Part shown: piece by piece, positions 30,471-41,768 of the stretch
Numbering within the stretch: position 1 is the stretch's first letter
How the letters are laid out: each line of letters opens with the position of its first letter
Source: Cristatella mucedo
Lineage: Eukaryota; Bryozoa; Phylactolaemata; Cristatellidae
DNA length: 64,000 nt
Assembly (NCBI GenBank): GCA_009760855.2
Contig: WPIO01000001.1
Span: 2,870,001 to 2,934,000, forward strand
Reading direction: 5' to 3'
Program-made: the position numbers and the translations under genes
The notes under the pieces: generated by a model
The model's database searches: none
What the model was told of the DNA's origin: nothing
Seen by the model: only the letters and a program-made list of their open reading frames with translations

Positions 30471-30529
30471 TTGTATTGAAGGTCTATTTGAAACAATAAA
30501 GTCAGTTATAGTGTAACTTGTATAGCATG

Positions 30530-31470
30530 TTAGCATTTTATTATTTTATATATCAGATTTTTTTAAAGAGACCAAGTTAGGAGGAATGAATCCTGGAGAA
30601 TAAAATGTAGAATAGTGGTTTCTAATAATCACTTCTTTATAATCTTTTATGCTAATTCTAACTTACACCGTAACTATTTCGTCTTGCATCCTTGTTATAT
30701 TATAATCCTTTAATTGAAAGTATGCAGTGTCAGTTCTTTTGTTTTTAACGATGTAAATGATTTTATAATTAATACTACACTCATAAGCTTTTGTAGCTCT
30801 ATATATGCATGTCATTTTAATTGTAATCTATGAGTAAATTGTCTTATTTATTCATATATTACCTATACTAGATAAAGAATTACTATAAATATAGAATCCA
30901 AGGTAATTTTTATCACTAAAAATATTGGTTACTCTTTCAACATTTAAATCTACACTAAAAGTCACTAATTTATAATAGAAAAGGGACAAGATAAATTTTA
31001 TTTTTAAAATGTTCTGAATGCTAATTTGTTTATATAAAAATCATCAGAAAGATCACTTTTAATGGTCAATTGTTTTACTTTAAGATTTCCTTAAATAAAT
31101 CTCGAATTTCCTTTCCAACTTTTTATCAAGATATTTCTTATTTGCGACGTTACTTCCATTGATTAGATCTGATACACTAGTATATTTTTGGAGTAAGAGT
31201 TAGCTGGCAAATTTTCTCCTATGATCTGATCTGAATCTTTCCTAAGATAATTTTCAGAAAAAGTTATACTATCTGTTTCTAATTCATCTACATTACTTCC
31301 AAAGTTTATTATTTTTTTTAATTCAGATCAAATGCTCCTTGCAGATCTAAGTTATTTCTCGTTAACATTCACATTATTGCTATACAAGCAACTACACTTG
31401 GTTGTGTGTCGAATAAATCCGATCCTGCCATGAAAAATGTACTAGGTGTCAGTTTTTATTTGCATCTAAT
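30530..31470 (-). pseudogene. Degenerate continuation of fibre-like region
   Basis: AT-rich minus-strand frames with scattered Asn/Asp/Ser-rich pieces and many stops. They lie downstream of the fibre-like gene and probably represent its C-terminal part or a further fibre gene. Confidence 0.3.
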
Positions 31471-31475
31471 GTATA

Positions 31476-32214
31476 CTAATCTGATTGTTGCCCTCGTAAT
31501 ATAGAATTTTTTATCACCGGCGGCTTAAGTACTTTAGTCCCAAAACTGGGAATAACATATGTTGCTCCAACTACAAGTATTCTTCTAGGAATTACAACAT
31601 CCCTTAAATTAGTAATCCATTTTCCATTGCTTGTCTTTCCAAATATTTCTGCTGTTAATAAACTATATTTTGTTTCTAAAAATGTTACAGTCATTATGTT
31701 TCCATCCAATACTTTATTTGGATAAGCAAGATTAATTCAGTCATTAGGATCAACAGAATTACTTATTATAAAAACAATATCATATTTTAACCGCTTAATT
31801 TAACAGTGGTACCATCTAAATAAGCTCTATTTGGAACATCATTTTCGGAATAGGGGATCACTAATAATGATCGAACTATTTACAGTTATAGTTCCTGTTA
31901 TTTCTCCACCAGTTAATGATAACTAAGTGCCAGCATAATCTTTCGTTGCAGCATCGCTAGGATTAAAAGGGTTAGCAAGATCTATCAAGCGATTATTATT
32001 CATATAAATATCTCCGACTTCTGTTGCACCTCTAGAAATTTTAGTAACAAACTTGCAACAAATGTACCTTCGGTTTACTGCATCTCTAGGATCAATAGGA
32101 TCTCCAAGATTTTTTATTAGATTTGTATTCATATCCAGCAAACCGGAAAGCATATAAACTGTCCTTCAAATATAGTTGTTTGATTTAGATTCTTTTTTCA
32201 ATAACCTAGTGACA
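31476..32214 (-). pseudogene. Fibre-like protein with NL-P-DA-Y repeats (element B)
   Basis: Contains NLIKNLGDPIDPRDAVNRRY and NNRLIDLANPFNPSDAATKD, two copies of the 'N-x-I-x-N-L-x-x-P-x-x-x-x-D-A-x-x-x-x-Y' repeat known from tail and fibre proteins of phages and viruses. It also has VVIPRRILVVGATYVIPSFG and a Ser/Thr-rich beta-like region. Stops split it into at least two open pieces. Element C has the same gene. The inferred role is a virion surface fibre that contacts the host cell. Confidence 0.6.
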
Positions 32215-32219
32215 TTTTC

Positions 32220-32750
32220 CTATACTATACTCACAAGAAATTCTATATAGAAAACTGAAATATCTTCTACTAAGTTATCAATCATATAATCACATGAGCC
32301 ATCTAGTTCCATTTCTTGAACTAAAGTTCCAGACACACCAAAAGTATTATTAGTTGTCAATTCTACGAAAACATCAGTTTTGTCGCTAGACAATAGAATA
32401 CCCAATATAATACCAAAATTGCGTAGAGCGCCAGGAACAAATGCTGGAAAAAGTGTGGCAAATTCTATTTTATTTCCCATGAGATCTATTACTGGAATAT
32501 CTGCAGGAGTTAGTTGTGAAACAGAAGTTGCTGTTCCTGTTCTGTTAACTTGTATAGTAAGACCTAGGCTACATAATGCAAGTAAAGTTGGAAAACGTGT
32601 TACTCTTACGTATCTAAATTAGCTCAAATGCTTAGAACTATCTACTGTTTGTCTACTTACTAAACCAGTGTTTTAGTCCTTCAAAGAAATTATATTGTTT
32701 AGTCCTAGGTCAAGAGTAGTGTTTAAGATACCATTGAAAAACTGTGTCAT
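32220..32750 (-). pseudogene. Fibre-associated protein starting M(T/S)QFF (element B)
   Basis: The ATG at 32750 gives MTQFFNGILNTTLDLGLNN. After a stop the frame reads FPTLLALCSLGLTIQ, then FVPGALRNFGIILGILLSSD and a beta-rich end with a stop near 32220. Element C carries MSQFFGEVSNSSLNV at 41365 in the same place. The gene lies upstream of the NL-P-DA fibre gene on the same strand, so they are probably one transcription unit. Confidence 0.5.
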
Positions 32751-32789
32751 ACTCTAAAGTAAACAATAGTTAATAATTCTGTATGGTCG

Positions 32790-33070
32790 CTATTCTTGAT
32801 AACTAGTGCCATCAGCAGAATTTCCAGATTTTCTTGTAACATGAACACAATTAAGTTGCTATCCAAGTATTCTTGATTCTTTGGAAGCAAGATAGAAAAG
32901 TCAAAAACAGAAGCCATTTCTCCTGAAACATTATTCACACATTATTTCAAAAGTCAGAGCCAACAGCATAGTCTACTGCTATTGCGTCAGAATCATCGAC
33001 TAGATATCTCAAGTTAGCTGCTATATTATAATTGCAATAAGATCGGTAAATAATTCACCATTGATTTTTG
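32790..33070 (-). pseudogene. Short fibre-like gene (element B)
   Basis: Fragments LRYLVDDSDAIAVDYAVGSD, LPKNQEYLDSNL and, in another frame, the SGNSADGT end, all matching the better-kept copy in element C at 41389-41688. It is heavily frameshifted. Confidence 0.4.
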
Positions 33071-33095
33071 GGATAATGTTAATTATATAATATAG

Positions 33096-33440
33096 ATGAG
33101 AAAAAATTTAAAAGGCTCAGTTCCTAATTTGAATACGAAGAAAGACAGTTAAAATTGAAAGAAAGCAAGTAAAACTAGAAAAAGCTACTTTAACAAATTT
33201 GCGAAAGCTTTAATTAAAAAAGGTGGATCTGTTGAAGAAGATATACAATCTGGCATTGATACTTGAAAGAAAATTGTATCTGGTACAACAATAGCTACAG
33301 AACTTGGGTCTAAAGGAGCAATCAAAATTGCTCCAAAGATTGCCATGAAGCTTAGTCTAAGAGCGTCAAATTACATTGCTACCATTGTACCGAAGGTTTT
33401 ACAATTATTCAAAGCTATTGGTGCTGTAACAAAAAATTAG
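33096..33440 (+). pseudogene. Basic amphipathic protein (element B)
   Basis: 115 codons from the ATG at 33096 with three internal stops. The N-terminus is Lys-rich (KKASKTRKSYFNKFAKALIK). The C-terminal half (GAIKIAPKIAMKLSLRAS, then VPKVLQLFKAIGA) is amphipathic and hydrophobic. It diverges from the fibre cluster. A core or membrane-active virion protein is possible, but the family is not recognised. Confidence 0.4.
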
Positions 33441-33448
33441 GAGGATTT

Positions 33449-33925
33449 ATGTCAGAAATAACAGATATTGTGGATCTCGGACTATTTATAAATGAAATTG
33501 TAGATGACAGATGATTGCTGCTAGATTGCTTGTAGATGATTGCTTCTGGAAATAATGGTTTTGTTTCATAGAAGACCATAGAAGAGAAGAAAGATGGACT
33601 TTCCAAAATGGTTGCATCTTTGAAAATTTGGTATTCTGTAAACGAGATATTACTAGAAGCATCAAAATCTAATTCTGATTCTTATCTGAATCCAAGTAAA
33701 TTTTTAACAGAAACATTTGGAACAGAAGTGTCTTGGTCTGCATCACAACTAGATCCTAAATCTTGATCAAAGAATTGTCTTGAAGTAAGATCGGGCGGTT
33801 TCCTTCCAGCGATTCCGGCTATAATAGCAAGCATAGTAAGAACAGTTGGTCTTGCTGTTTCAATAGCTGTAGCAGTTGTATGATTTACAAAAAACATAAT
33901 TGACTTAACAATTTATACTGCTAGA
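33449..33925 (+). pseudogene. Membrane-segment protein (element B)
   Basis: The ATG at 33449 gives MSEITDIVDLGLFINEIVDD, with stops later. The reading continues through SLNP/YLNPSKFLTETFG to a hydrophobic segment PAIPAIIASIVRTVGLAVSI near 33.80-33.88 kb that looks like one transmembrane helix. No relative is found in element C. Confidence 0.35.
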
Positions 33926-33934
33926 GCTCCGCCA

Positions 33935-34330
33935 ATGAATACTCATGAAGAGCGAATGCATGCTTTAAGTTTACATAGTTCTAGATTAAACAACGAAATG
34001 GTTGATACAAAAAAGAGGATAGATTTACTAGACCCTGAAATAGATATTGATCTATCAGAAAAAGTGCGGATTATTGAGATAAATAGTAGATTAGACTACC
34101 TAAAGAAAGGAAAGAAACTCGTTGAAGAATCTGGTGTTTTATTATCTAATGAATTAGAAAAGACATACAAATGTTGAAACTCTTGAATCGGTGGAAAGAA
34201 AACGTGATTATAAATTTGAGTCTGCAATTCTATTGGCAAACCTGTTTACCCATTTAAAAAACGAAAAGAGATACATGGTGAAATGTTGAAACTAAGAGAA
34301 ATTGAAATGACAATGTAAAAATTCAATTAA
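33935..34330 (+). pseudogene. Coiled-coil virion-type protein (element B)
   Basis: Open from 33935 to 34177: RIDLLDPEIDIDLSEKVRI and then SRLDYLKKGKKLVEESGVLL. After a frameshift the frame gives KFESAILLANLF, and it fades out near 34.3 kb. Element C has GQDINIDISRKVSTTEVDN and NRLKYFKSRKRVEKSGVD in the same position (41.8-42.0 kb). A structural or scaffold role is inferred. Confidence 0.5.
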
Positions 34331-34432
34331 TTATTACAGAAATGGAATACCACGAGAAAAAAGTAACTTTATCAGATTACAAAAAGAATTTCATTTCAAA
34401 ATCGAAGGAACTCATTTCTATAAGATTTTAGA

Positions 34433-34771
34433 ATGAAGACATCAGGAACTAGTAGTATTTTTGTAACAAAAACACAGCTAGCAAGAATTAAAAAGTGTAA
34501 AGCGGCTGGTTTTGGAATTGAAATTAACTTCAGTGCTCGACAATTAAAGGCGAACAAAAGATTTGGGTCAGGCATTGTTTATTTTATAAAAAAATAGTTT
34601 AGCGGCCGAGAATACCGTCTAAGGCTTCTGCCAGGAGTAAAAGGCAAGTTTGTTCCAGATGGTTCTTTTAACAATACAACAAAGTATTAATGTGCTGGAC
34701 CTGGCACAAATTTTAAAGAACGAATCGAGCAAAAATATCGCAGTATTGATGATCTGACAGACAAGTACTAA
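34433..34771 (+). pseudogene. Core-type protein (GxGIxxxFSAxQLK), element B
   Basis: 113 codons from the ATG at 34433 to a stop at 34769, with internal TAG and TAA codons. The conserved N-terminal block is KTQLARIKKCKAAGFGIEIN followed by FSARQLKANK; element C has GRGIIPRFSATQLKEHK at 43.43 kb. The C-terminal part is basic (GREYRLRLLPGVKGK). Small basic proteins with a Gly-rich 'x-I-x-x-S-x-x-Q-L' block recur in adintovirus-type elements as putative core proteins; I use this as a guide only. Confidence 0.45.
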
Positions 34772-34803
34772 TCCACGACAATTATTACACAGAGTCTAGA
34801 AGT

Positions 34804-35175
34804 ATGTCCGAACCTCAACTAATAGAAATAAAAAACATATCTGACTTAGTCCTAGCGCAATCAGCTGCTCGTATTGCACTACATTCAAGACAGCCAAGTT
34901 ATGTTAGTGAAGATGCAAAAACCGTTGCAGCAATTATGGCTGCAAAAGCAAAATTAGGATTAGGTATCAGTGGAGCGTTGAATGATTCATTTGCTACTGA
35001 TTTCCTATAAAATAAAGTATCAAATCCTTCAAGCCTAAATAAGATAAAAAAAGATTATGCTAGAAACCTTGTTGACAAAGTGCATAAAAAAAAGATTATG
35101 CTAGAAACCTTGTTGACAAAGTGCTAGATATTGCACATAAAAGGGATATACAATTCATACTTAAGCAAACCTAAT
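34804..35175 (+). pseudogene. Small virion-type protein, C-terminus disrupted (element B)
   Basis: Open for 68 codons (MSEPQLIEIKNISDLVLAQS..., AAIMAAKAKLGLGISGALND), then stop. The next frame gives SNPSSLNKIKKDYARNLVDK, which matches SNPNSLIKKIKNYATILAKK in element C at 43.85 kb. A 40-bp tandem duplication (35044-35083 and 35084-35124) breaks the C-terminal part. Confidence 0.45.
35044..35124. repeat. 40-bp tandem duplication at the B/C boundary
   Basis: ATAAAAAAAGATTATGCTAG and the following 20 bases occur twice in tandem, differing by one A in the homopolymer. It lies just before element C's polymerase begins. Confidence 0.9.
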
Positions 35176-35194
35176 ATTTTTGTCTTTTTATATT

Positions 35195-37440
35195 TTATCA
35201 ACTTGAAGAATTTGAAAAAATCCGCTTATTATTACATTTGCTAGGGACATATAGAAGATAATAAAGCATTAGATCATTTTCACTTGACGGATAAACGTAT
35301 AGGAAGTGCTCGTAATTAATATAATTTGAAGTTAGACAGATTTTTGAAACCTGTTTATATTCATAATTTACGAGGATATGATTTTCATCTGATTGTTAAT
35401 TTGTTGAATTGTGATACTCAGGAAACGATGGAGTTACAATAAATATGGAGAAGTTTTAGTAGTAGAATTTGTTGAAATATGTTTCAGAGATTCTCTGCTG
35501 ATGTTAAATTCTTCACTTGAGGAATTGTTAAGTATTTTTGAAATTCCATAAACCAGTTCAAGATTACTAGGAGTATATTCTCTAGTGTCTGCGACTCTTA
35601 CTTCCAATTACTAATAAAAGAAAGGATATCCTTCTGAATGTATGAATGAATATAATAAATTTAGTGAAACAGAACCATCAATTAGAGATTATTTTAATTC
35701 AGGTTTGTTGAGTGATATCAGTCAGGAAAGCTGTGATTGTACTTTAAATGTTTGGAAGACTTTTGGAATTACTGATCTAGGTCGGTATCATGTAATATAT
35801 CTACAATTTGATGTATTGCTGAAGTTCTGGAAATTGATTTACTCTAATTAGCAAGTTGCTAAGTTTACTACAACAGCTCAGATGACAAAGACTGTTGGTC
35901 TTAAGTGTACAGGCATTGTGTTTGAACTGTTAACAGATGTACATAAGTATAGATTTTTCAAAAAAAGAATACGAGGAATATGATGCATGTTTTGAGAGGT
36001 AGTAAAAGCTAATAATAAGCATTACTCTGGATTTGACGGTGAAAATAATAAGTGCTGGTTACTTTATCTGGATGCAACAAGTCTTTACGGGTAGGCAATG
36101 AAAAAGCAGTTACCTAGCAGAGATTTTAGTTTTCTTTCAAAGAGTACACTAGAAAATGGAGTGTAGAATATATAATGGGCTTAAGTTAGGTTTCATAAAA
36201 GAAATATGTTCTTGAAGTTGATGTTGAGTGTCTACAAGAACTCCACGATAGGTTCTCAGATTACCCATTGATGCCTAATTCTCGTATAATTAATAAGGAA
36301 GAGTATTCAGAATATCAATCTTTATTTGGTCGAGAAGACGATCCTTCGAAGAAGGTAGTTCTTGACCTTATTCCAAAAGAGCTATGTATTATACTTTATT
36401 TAAACCTTCAATATTACCCAGAGTTAGGCTATAAACTTGATAAGATTCACATACTTGTATAATTCATTGTTTCACATTGTTGAAAATTACATTGATAGTA
36501 ACACTAATATCAGAAATGTTGCAAAGAATGACTTTGAAAAAAAATTATACAAGTTTTTTTTAACAATGCGTTCTTTGGAAAAACAATATAAAATGTAAGG
36601 TGTAGAAATAACATCAAACTTTTTTATAGGGATTCGGTAGAAGAAGAGAATCAACTATAAAAGCGTTATAAGAGTCCAAGGTTTTTAGACGGTAAAATAC
36701 TAGACTAAGTATTATTAGTGTTGAATCTAATAGAACTGTAGCTACTCTTAACAAGCCTATTTATGTTCGACTTGACGTCCTAGACCTATTAGTAATGCTG
36801 AGATTTTCCTATAGAGATATGAAGAATTTTTGTGGAGAACGACTTATGTTAGCATATATAAAGAGTGACTCACTGGTGATGATGATATCAACCGAAAGCG
36901 TTTATGAATATTTTAAGAAATCCTCTCATTCATTCAACTTCAATTCTTACCATGAAGGATCAAATTTATTGAAAAATGAAAAAGCAAAAGAGATCATCAA
37001 AGCTAATGAAAATGTTGCAGATAATTTGAAGGATGAAGTTGCTGAGAAGCTGGAAGAATGCCCCGGTGATTATTCTCTGCAGGTACTAAGCTAATGATTA
37101 TTCTTAAGACCTATGTTCTATTCGATGCAGGTTTTAATGGAACAATGGTTGAAGACAATCATGTAAGGAAATCAAAAATCAAATCTAAATCAATTGTTAA
37201 AATGACTGTATCACATTTTGATTGCTTGGAATGTTAAAGGACTCGCTTTAATATTCACTATGAGCAGACTAGAATACAAAGCAGAAATCATAGGATATTC
37301 AGTATAACTCATATTAAGAAAGATTTATCAGCATTTGAAAGTAAAGGATACTAACTTAACTGTGGAAAATTCCTGTATACTTATGGTCACTACAGAAATA
37401 AGGAAAATGGAGGCTTCTGTCATGATTTCAAAGTCTGAAT
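35195..37440 (+). pseudogene. Protein-primed type B DNA polymerase, decayed and N-truncated (element C)
   Basis: Recognisable blocks are LDHFHLTDKRIGSARN, exo II KPVYIHNLRGYDFHLIVN (35.36 kb), DLGRYHVIYLQFDVLLK, motif A LLYLDATSLYG (36.06 kb), motif B NAFFGKTI (36.57 kb), motif C LAYIKSDSLVMMIS (36.86 kb; the first catalytic Asp position is changed) and the C-terminal YTYGHYRNKENGGFC near 37.4 kb. The N-terminal third seen in element D is absent, so the junction with element B removed it. There are many stops and frameshifts. Confidence 0.82.
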
Positions 37441-38040
37441 AACGATTACTCTGAAACATAAAAATTCTTAGTATCTAAAATGTAAGAATTCGTTTGCGAT
37501 GAAGTTATTTCTGACTCCTACTCTTAATCATATTATTCAGATAACGCCGATCATTTGTCAACTGAGTCGGAAAGTGAATATGTGGAGAAATAGAAGAAAA
37601 CGAATGTGAATCTGAATCGCGTGATTATGAAAGCGAATGTACATGTAAAGCTCTGGTACCAGTCCACTATTTTTAACAAATTGAATTTAAAAAGAAATAG
37701 ATCTCCAGAATTTGCAGCTGTGGTGAGCAATCTCGTGAAATGAAAACTGTAAACTTTATTATGTGCATTATTATTACTATTAAGTGGCAGTAAACATTTA
37801 TCTCCATAAACTGAATAAAGTAGATTCAAGAATTTTTGCACATTCAGTTGATAGACTGATTTCAGATATTAATAGTTCGTATATATTTATTCTTAATGTC
37901 TCTAAAAGATTATTGGAATTTAGAGGAAAAATAATCTCAATAATCATTGATTCTTAAAAGAAAAGAAATCTCCCTTAATCAAATACGGTGTTCGGATTAT
38001 TACGATGTCTGCGATTCAGTTTTTCTATTAGTAAAGAGAA
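37441..38040 (+). pseudogene. Acidic protein remnant and spacer
   Basis: Around 37.49-37.63 kb the frames read Ser/Asp/Glu-rich sequence (DEVISDSYS, STESESEYVE, YESECTC), an acidic tail-like protein broken by stops. The rest up to gene X is AT-rich without a supportable frame. Confidence 0.3.
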
Positions 38041-39180
38041 ATGGCAGCAACTTCATCTACACACACACCAGAAATCTCTTATCCTAATCTTCGTACTTCT
38101 GATACTCTGCTTAAATCTTACGTTGACTACCTTGTAAAATCTAGAATGACTGCTCATGATGCACAAACATTTGACAGATATCTCGATTATGAGAGACCAA
38201 TCAGCAAAGAAATCTTATGTAAATGAATGCGATGCAGAAGCATAGAGAGTAATCAACGCAGGAGCTGTGAAAGTTACTGTTGACCTCGAAGCATTTCGTA
38301 GGACAAAAAGTAGATATTGTATTAGACACCCCCGGAGGAATCGCATCATACACAATGTTGATCGCTAGTCAGCTTCCTACGATCTCACCTCTCATTTCAA
38401 GTGTCTCTAAAATAAAACCAGATATTTCGAATGTTGTTAAAGATGAATTTTGAAATTATTCCAGATATTACCTATAGAACTAGTGCTAGGTAAAACTTAA
38501 AATTGACTGTTATTGTAGCTGTTTTAAGAACATCAGCTGCTTCAGGAGCCTCAGACACTTCTGACACCTCTTCTGTTCCATACGATCCAGCTTCACAATA
38601 AGAAAATTAGCATAGAATTAATTCAATTCCAACAGAAACTCTATACTCAGAGAGCCTTGCCAAAGCGCAGGGATGGTAAAACTCCAACTTCAAAATCTGT
38701 GCCTTACCAATGGGACGGATAAGAAGCATTGGAAGATCATTATTAGGATCGCTAAGACTTGTCCTTGAATAGAAAGCTATTATAATGGCTCCTAGTGATC
38801 CGTGTATCGCAAAACATCTGTAAAAGAATTCAGAGTTGGTTGCATATTCTCCGAATTCCTAAAAGACCTAAAAAAATGATAAACGGCATCAAATCTACTG
38901 CGGGATCTAAAAAAGTTGAAACAGTTAATGACATGACAATGCTAGTCGGATTCCGCTTCTACTCAAGTTCTTGTACTGATAAATAAGAAATTTATTCAGG
39001 ATAACCTTGATTGGAAAGTTTAAATATTTGAAACTCCTAATCCCCTGAAAATAAAATCTCTTGAAAAACTAGAAAATGCAAATACTGTTAATATACCGAT
39101 TTCTAAACAATCACTTGGGCCAGATATTATAATGTTTTTCGTTTTTTTCCAGCAAAGTTTGTCCTGGAGAAGATATTATT
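38041..39180 (+). pseudogene. Gene X of element C, frameshifted
   Basis: The ATG at 38041 opens 61 codons (TPEISYPNLRTSDTLLKSYV, SRMTAHDAQTFD). Then a stop and other frames give VDIVLDTPGGIASYTMLIAS and IKPDISNVVKDE, a Ser/Asp-rich linker (ASGASDTSDTSS), and LRLVLE-x-KAI near 38.76 kb. It aligns block for block with gene X of element B. Decay is by point stops and indels. The function is unknown; its place between the replication gene and the fibre cluster suggests a virion or assembly protein. Confidence 0.5.
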
Positions 39181-39199
39181 TGAGATTTAATATTAAAAG

Positions 39200-40800
39200 G
39201 TAGTCTAAAGTAAGTAGTTATAAAGGCTTTATAAAATTGTTTCTTAGCGTCATACCATCAAGAAATGAAAGCCATCTTCAAAAATACCCAGGTTGTAATT
39301 CATATTTGATTCTTCAAAAAGGTTGACTTAGTTTCTAACGATTACATCTTTATCAACCGTTGAATGTAATTCAATTTCAGAAACTTAGATTGATATTTTT
39401 AGTTCTAACAATATAATATGAGCTATTGTCAATATCATCTCCGTCGTTCAGTTGAGCTGCACCTGTGTCTGTTACTTTAATTGTCAGTTTAGAATAAATT
39501 GGTTTTACATCAATCAGTCTAGATAAAGAATTACCAGGATTAGAACTATTTATTCTAACACGTATTATTTTTTAGCATTCAGTTCACATTTTATTCTAAC
39601 AGCTAGTATACTTACATCTTATGAGATTTCCTTTCGTAAAAAGTAATTGTAAACAGTTTCAAGGTTACAGCAACCAATAGTATCAAATGCACTAATTTAA
39701 TATAATGTTAATCCTCCTGTTATACCTACAGTACCTGATATTTTTGTTTCGGTATCCAAGTGAGATTCTGTTGCAGCATCACTTCCTTGAATTGGCTCCT
39801 GAACGCTGATATAAATTTTAGAATTAGCTAGTATATTACCTTTCACTATTAGGTCAGAAGCTATTCTTTTGCAGTCTTACTAAAAATTTCTAAAGTGGGT
39901 GAGGCACTTGCAAAACTATCTAAATTATTTGCACCCATATCCAGCGTTCCTTCATGTCAAGGTAGTTCCTAGATAACATTTTTTATCTTAGCGTTATGTA
40001 AACATATATAGTCATTTCTTTATCACATATTGATATTGATTTTTCATCCAAGTTTGATACTTTCAACCAACTTTCCATTTGCATCTAATGCTTTACTTTC
40101 GCATGGAACTCCATCAAGTTCATCAGATGGGTCTTAGGGTGGGCGAGCTGTTAAATTGATTACAGAACCTGATATAGAATAACATGTACTAACTACCATT
40201 ATTCCTCTAGGTACTACTAAATTTCCTAAATTAGTAACCTATTTTCTAATTCTATAGACCCAAACCAGATGTCAAAAGTTAGTCATTTTCACTTTTTATA
40301 TTAGCATCCAATAAATTAGTCAAGTAACCTAATCGAACTCTATCCTTTGAATCAACTGGATCATTAATAATTTTAATAGCATTACCAGGCATAAATAAAT
40401 TTCCATGCAAAATATCTTTACTTTTCAAACTTAATTATTAATTATGTATTCAAGGTTAGGAACATCTATAGCATTGATTGGAAGAGGAGTTACTGACAGT
40501 GTACCAAGAACAATTATACTACGAATTGTGACTCCACTAAGCGCTAACTTGCTATAAGCATAATCTTTTGTGACAGCATCTCAAGGATTAGCAGCGTTTG
40601 CAAGCTCAATTATCCTATAGTTTTTCATATCTAGATCACTATCTGCAGTAGTACCCCTAGAGAATTTAGTTGCAAAATCGTGTCAGTGTATTTTAATTAA
40701 CCTTATCATGGGAATCAACAGGATTTGTAAGTTTTTTTATAAGATTTCCATCAATATTTTGGGTTCCCGTAAGTGTGTATCCAGTTCTTCAAATGTAGCT
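39200..40800 (-). pseudogene. Fibre-like protein with NL-P-DA-Y repeats (element C)
   Basis: Minus-strand frames contain GNLIKKLTNPVDSHDKVN, YRIIELANAANP-stop-DAVTKDYA and further similar units near 39.76-39.95 kb. This is the same repeat as in element B. Several more beta-like, Asn/Thr-rich blocks extend to about 39.2 kb, so this copy spans more repeats than the B copy. It is thoroughly broken by stops and frameshifts. Confidence 0.5.
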
Positions 40801-40839
40801 CTTAGCTGACCCACCCTTCTTCCGATATCCGAGAGTCGT

Positions 40840-41365
40840 CTTCTATACTAAATCAACAAGAAAATAGACATAAAAGACTGACTTATATAATAGAAGTTAT
40901 TGGTTTAATACCTACACGAACAATCAGGACTTATTACTAACAGTATAATACCAGAATCACCACATGAGCCATCGTCACTTAGTTCTAAAAATGCAACGTT
41001 TTTTCTCGGTAAACCATTCAGCACTTGATATACCTCCGAAACTATTAGCCTTGATTTAAAGTCAGACTCGGAGTTGTAAAACCGATTTAATTTCCGTGGA
41101 CGTCAAAGATAAAATATCGCTAGGAGTAAGCTGTAATTGTGAATTTTCACCACTAAGGTCAAAAACTGGTATCTTTAGAAAAAGTATTTACGAACCTGTC
41201 TCCAAAGCATTTGGATAACTTGCAAAACTTAAGTACCGAGCATATGATGGTTGTCTTACTTGATTAACTGTCTGTTTACTTACGATATCTGAACTCCCAA
41301 AGTTGGTTATAGTATTTGCTCACATTCAAACTAGAATTTGATACTTCTCCAAAGAACTGAGACAT
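40840..41365 (-). pseudogene. Fibre-associated protein starting MSQFF (element C)
   Basis: The ATG at 41365 gives MSQFFGEVSNSSLNV. Frames below include beta-rich blocks parallel to the element B copy (32220-32750). It lies between the short fibre-like gene and the repeat fibre gene, in the same order as in B. Confidence 0.45.
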
Positions 41366-41388
41366 TTTCTTTAGCAAATTCTAGTTGA

Positions 41389-41688
41389 TTAATTTATAAG
41401 GCCCGTTCCTGTTCCATCTGCTGAATTACCACTGACCCTTGTTAAGTCCCTACGATTAAGTTGGGACTCAATTTTTGCCCCAGATTTTATTAAGGGCCCA
41501 TCGTTAACAGTCGCCTTTTCACCAATCATGTTTGTCGCAGCACTACCAGAGAAATTATTGTTGAATGTTTACTCTAACCAAATAGCGTCAGTTTCTTTTA
41601 CTGGATAACCTATTCCTGCTATACGATTTCCATTACAATATAAGTGTGTACATATATATCCTTTTAATTTGGTTAATGATGAATCCAT
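41389..41688 (-). pseudogene. Short fibre-like gene (element C), one internal stop
   Basis: 100 codons from the ATG at 41688 (MDSSLTKLKGYICTHLY) to a stop at 41389-41391, with a single internal stop. NGNRIAGIGYPVKETDAIWL is a variant of the fibre repeat (N-x-I-x-x-x-x-x-P-x-x-x-x-DA). It ends RVSGNSADGTGTGLIN. It is the best-preserved member of this gene pair and heads the minus-strand fibre cluster. Confidence 0.5.
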
Positions 41689-41768
41689 CCTATATAGAAT
41701 GAAATCCATATTCTGAAAAAATTAATTTAACGTATAGTTGATATTCTAAACTGACTCATGGGCATAAA

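Larger units (their letters stand above)
24360..35180. mobile_element. Endogenous PolB-virus-like element B
   Basis: AT-rich block with, in order, a type B DNA polymerase (+), a small ORF remnant, gene X (+), three fibre-like genes (-), a basic protein (+), a coiled-coil protein (+), a core-type protein (+) and a small virion-type gene (+). The order from polymerase to core-type protein is repeated in element C. It is decayed throughout and carries SINE-1 and LINE-A insertions inside the polymerase. It ends abruptly against the polymerase of element C near 35.2 kb. No integrase and no terminal repeats were found. Confidence 0.7.
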
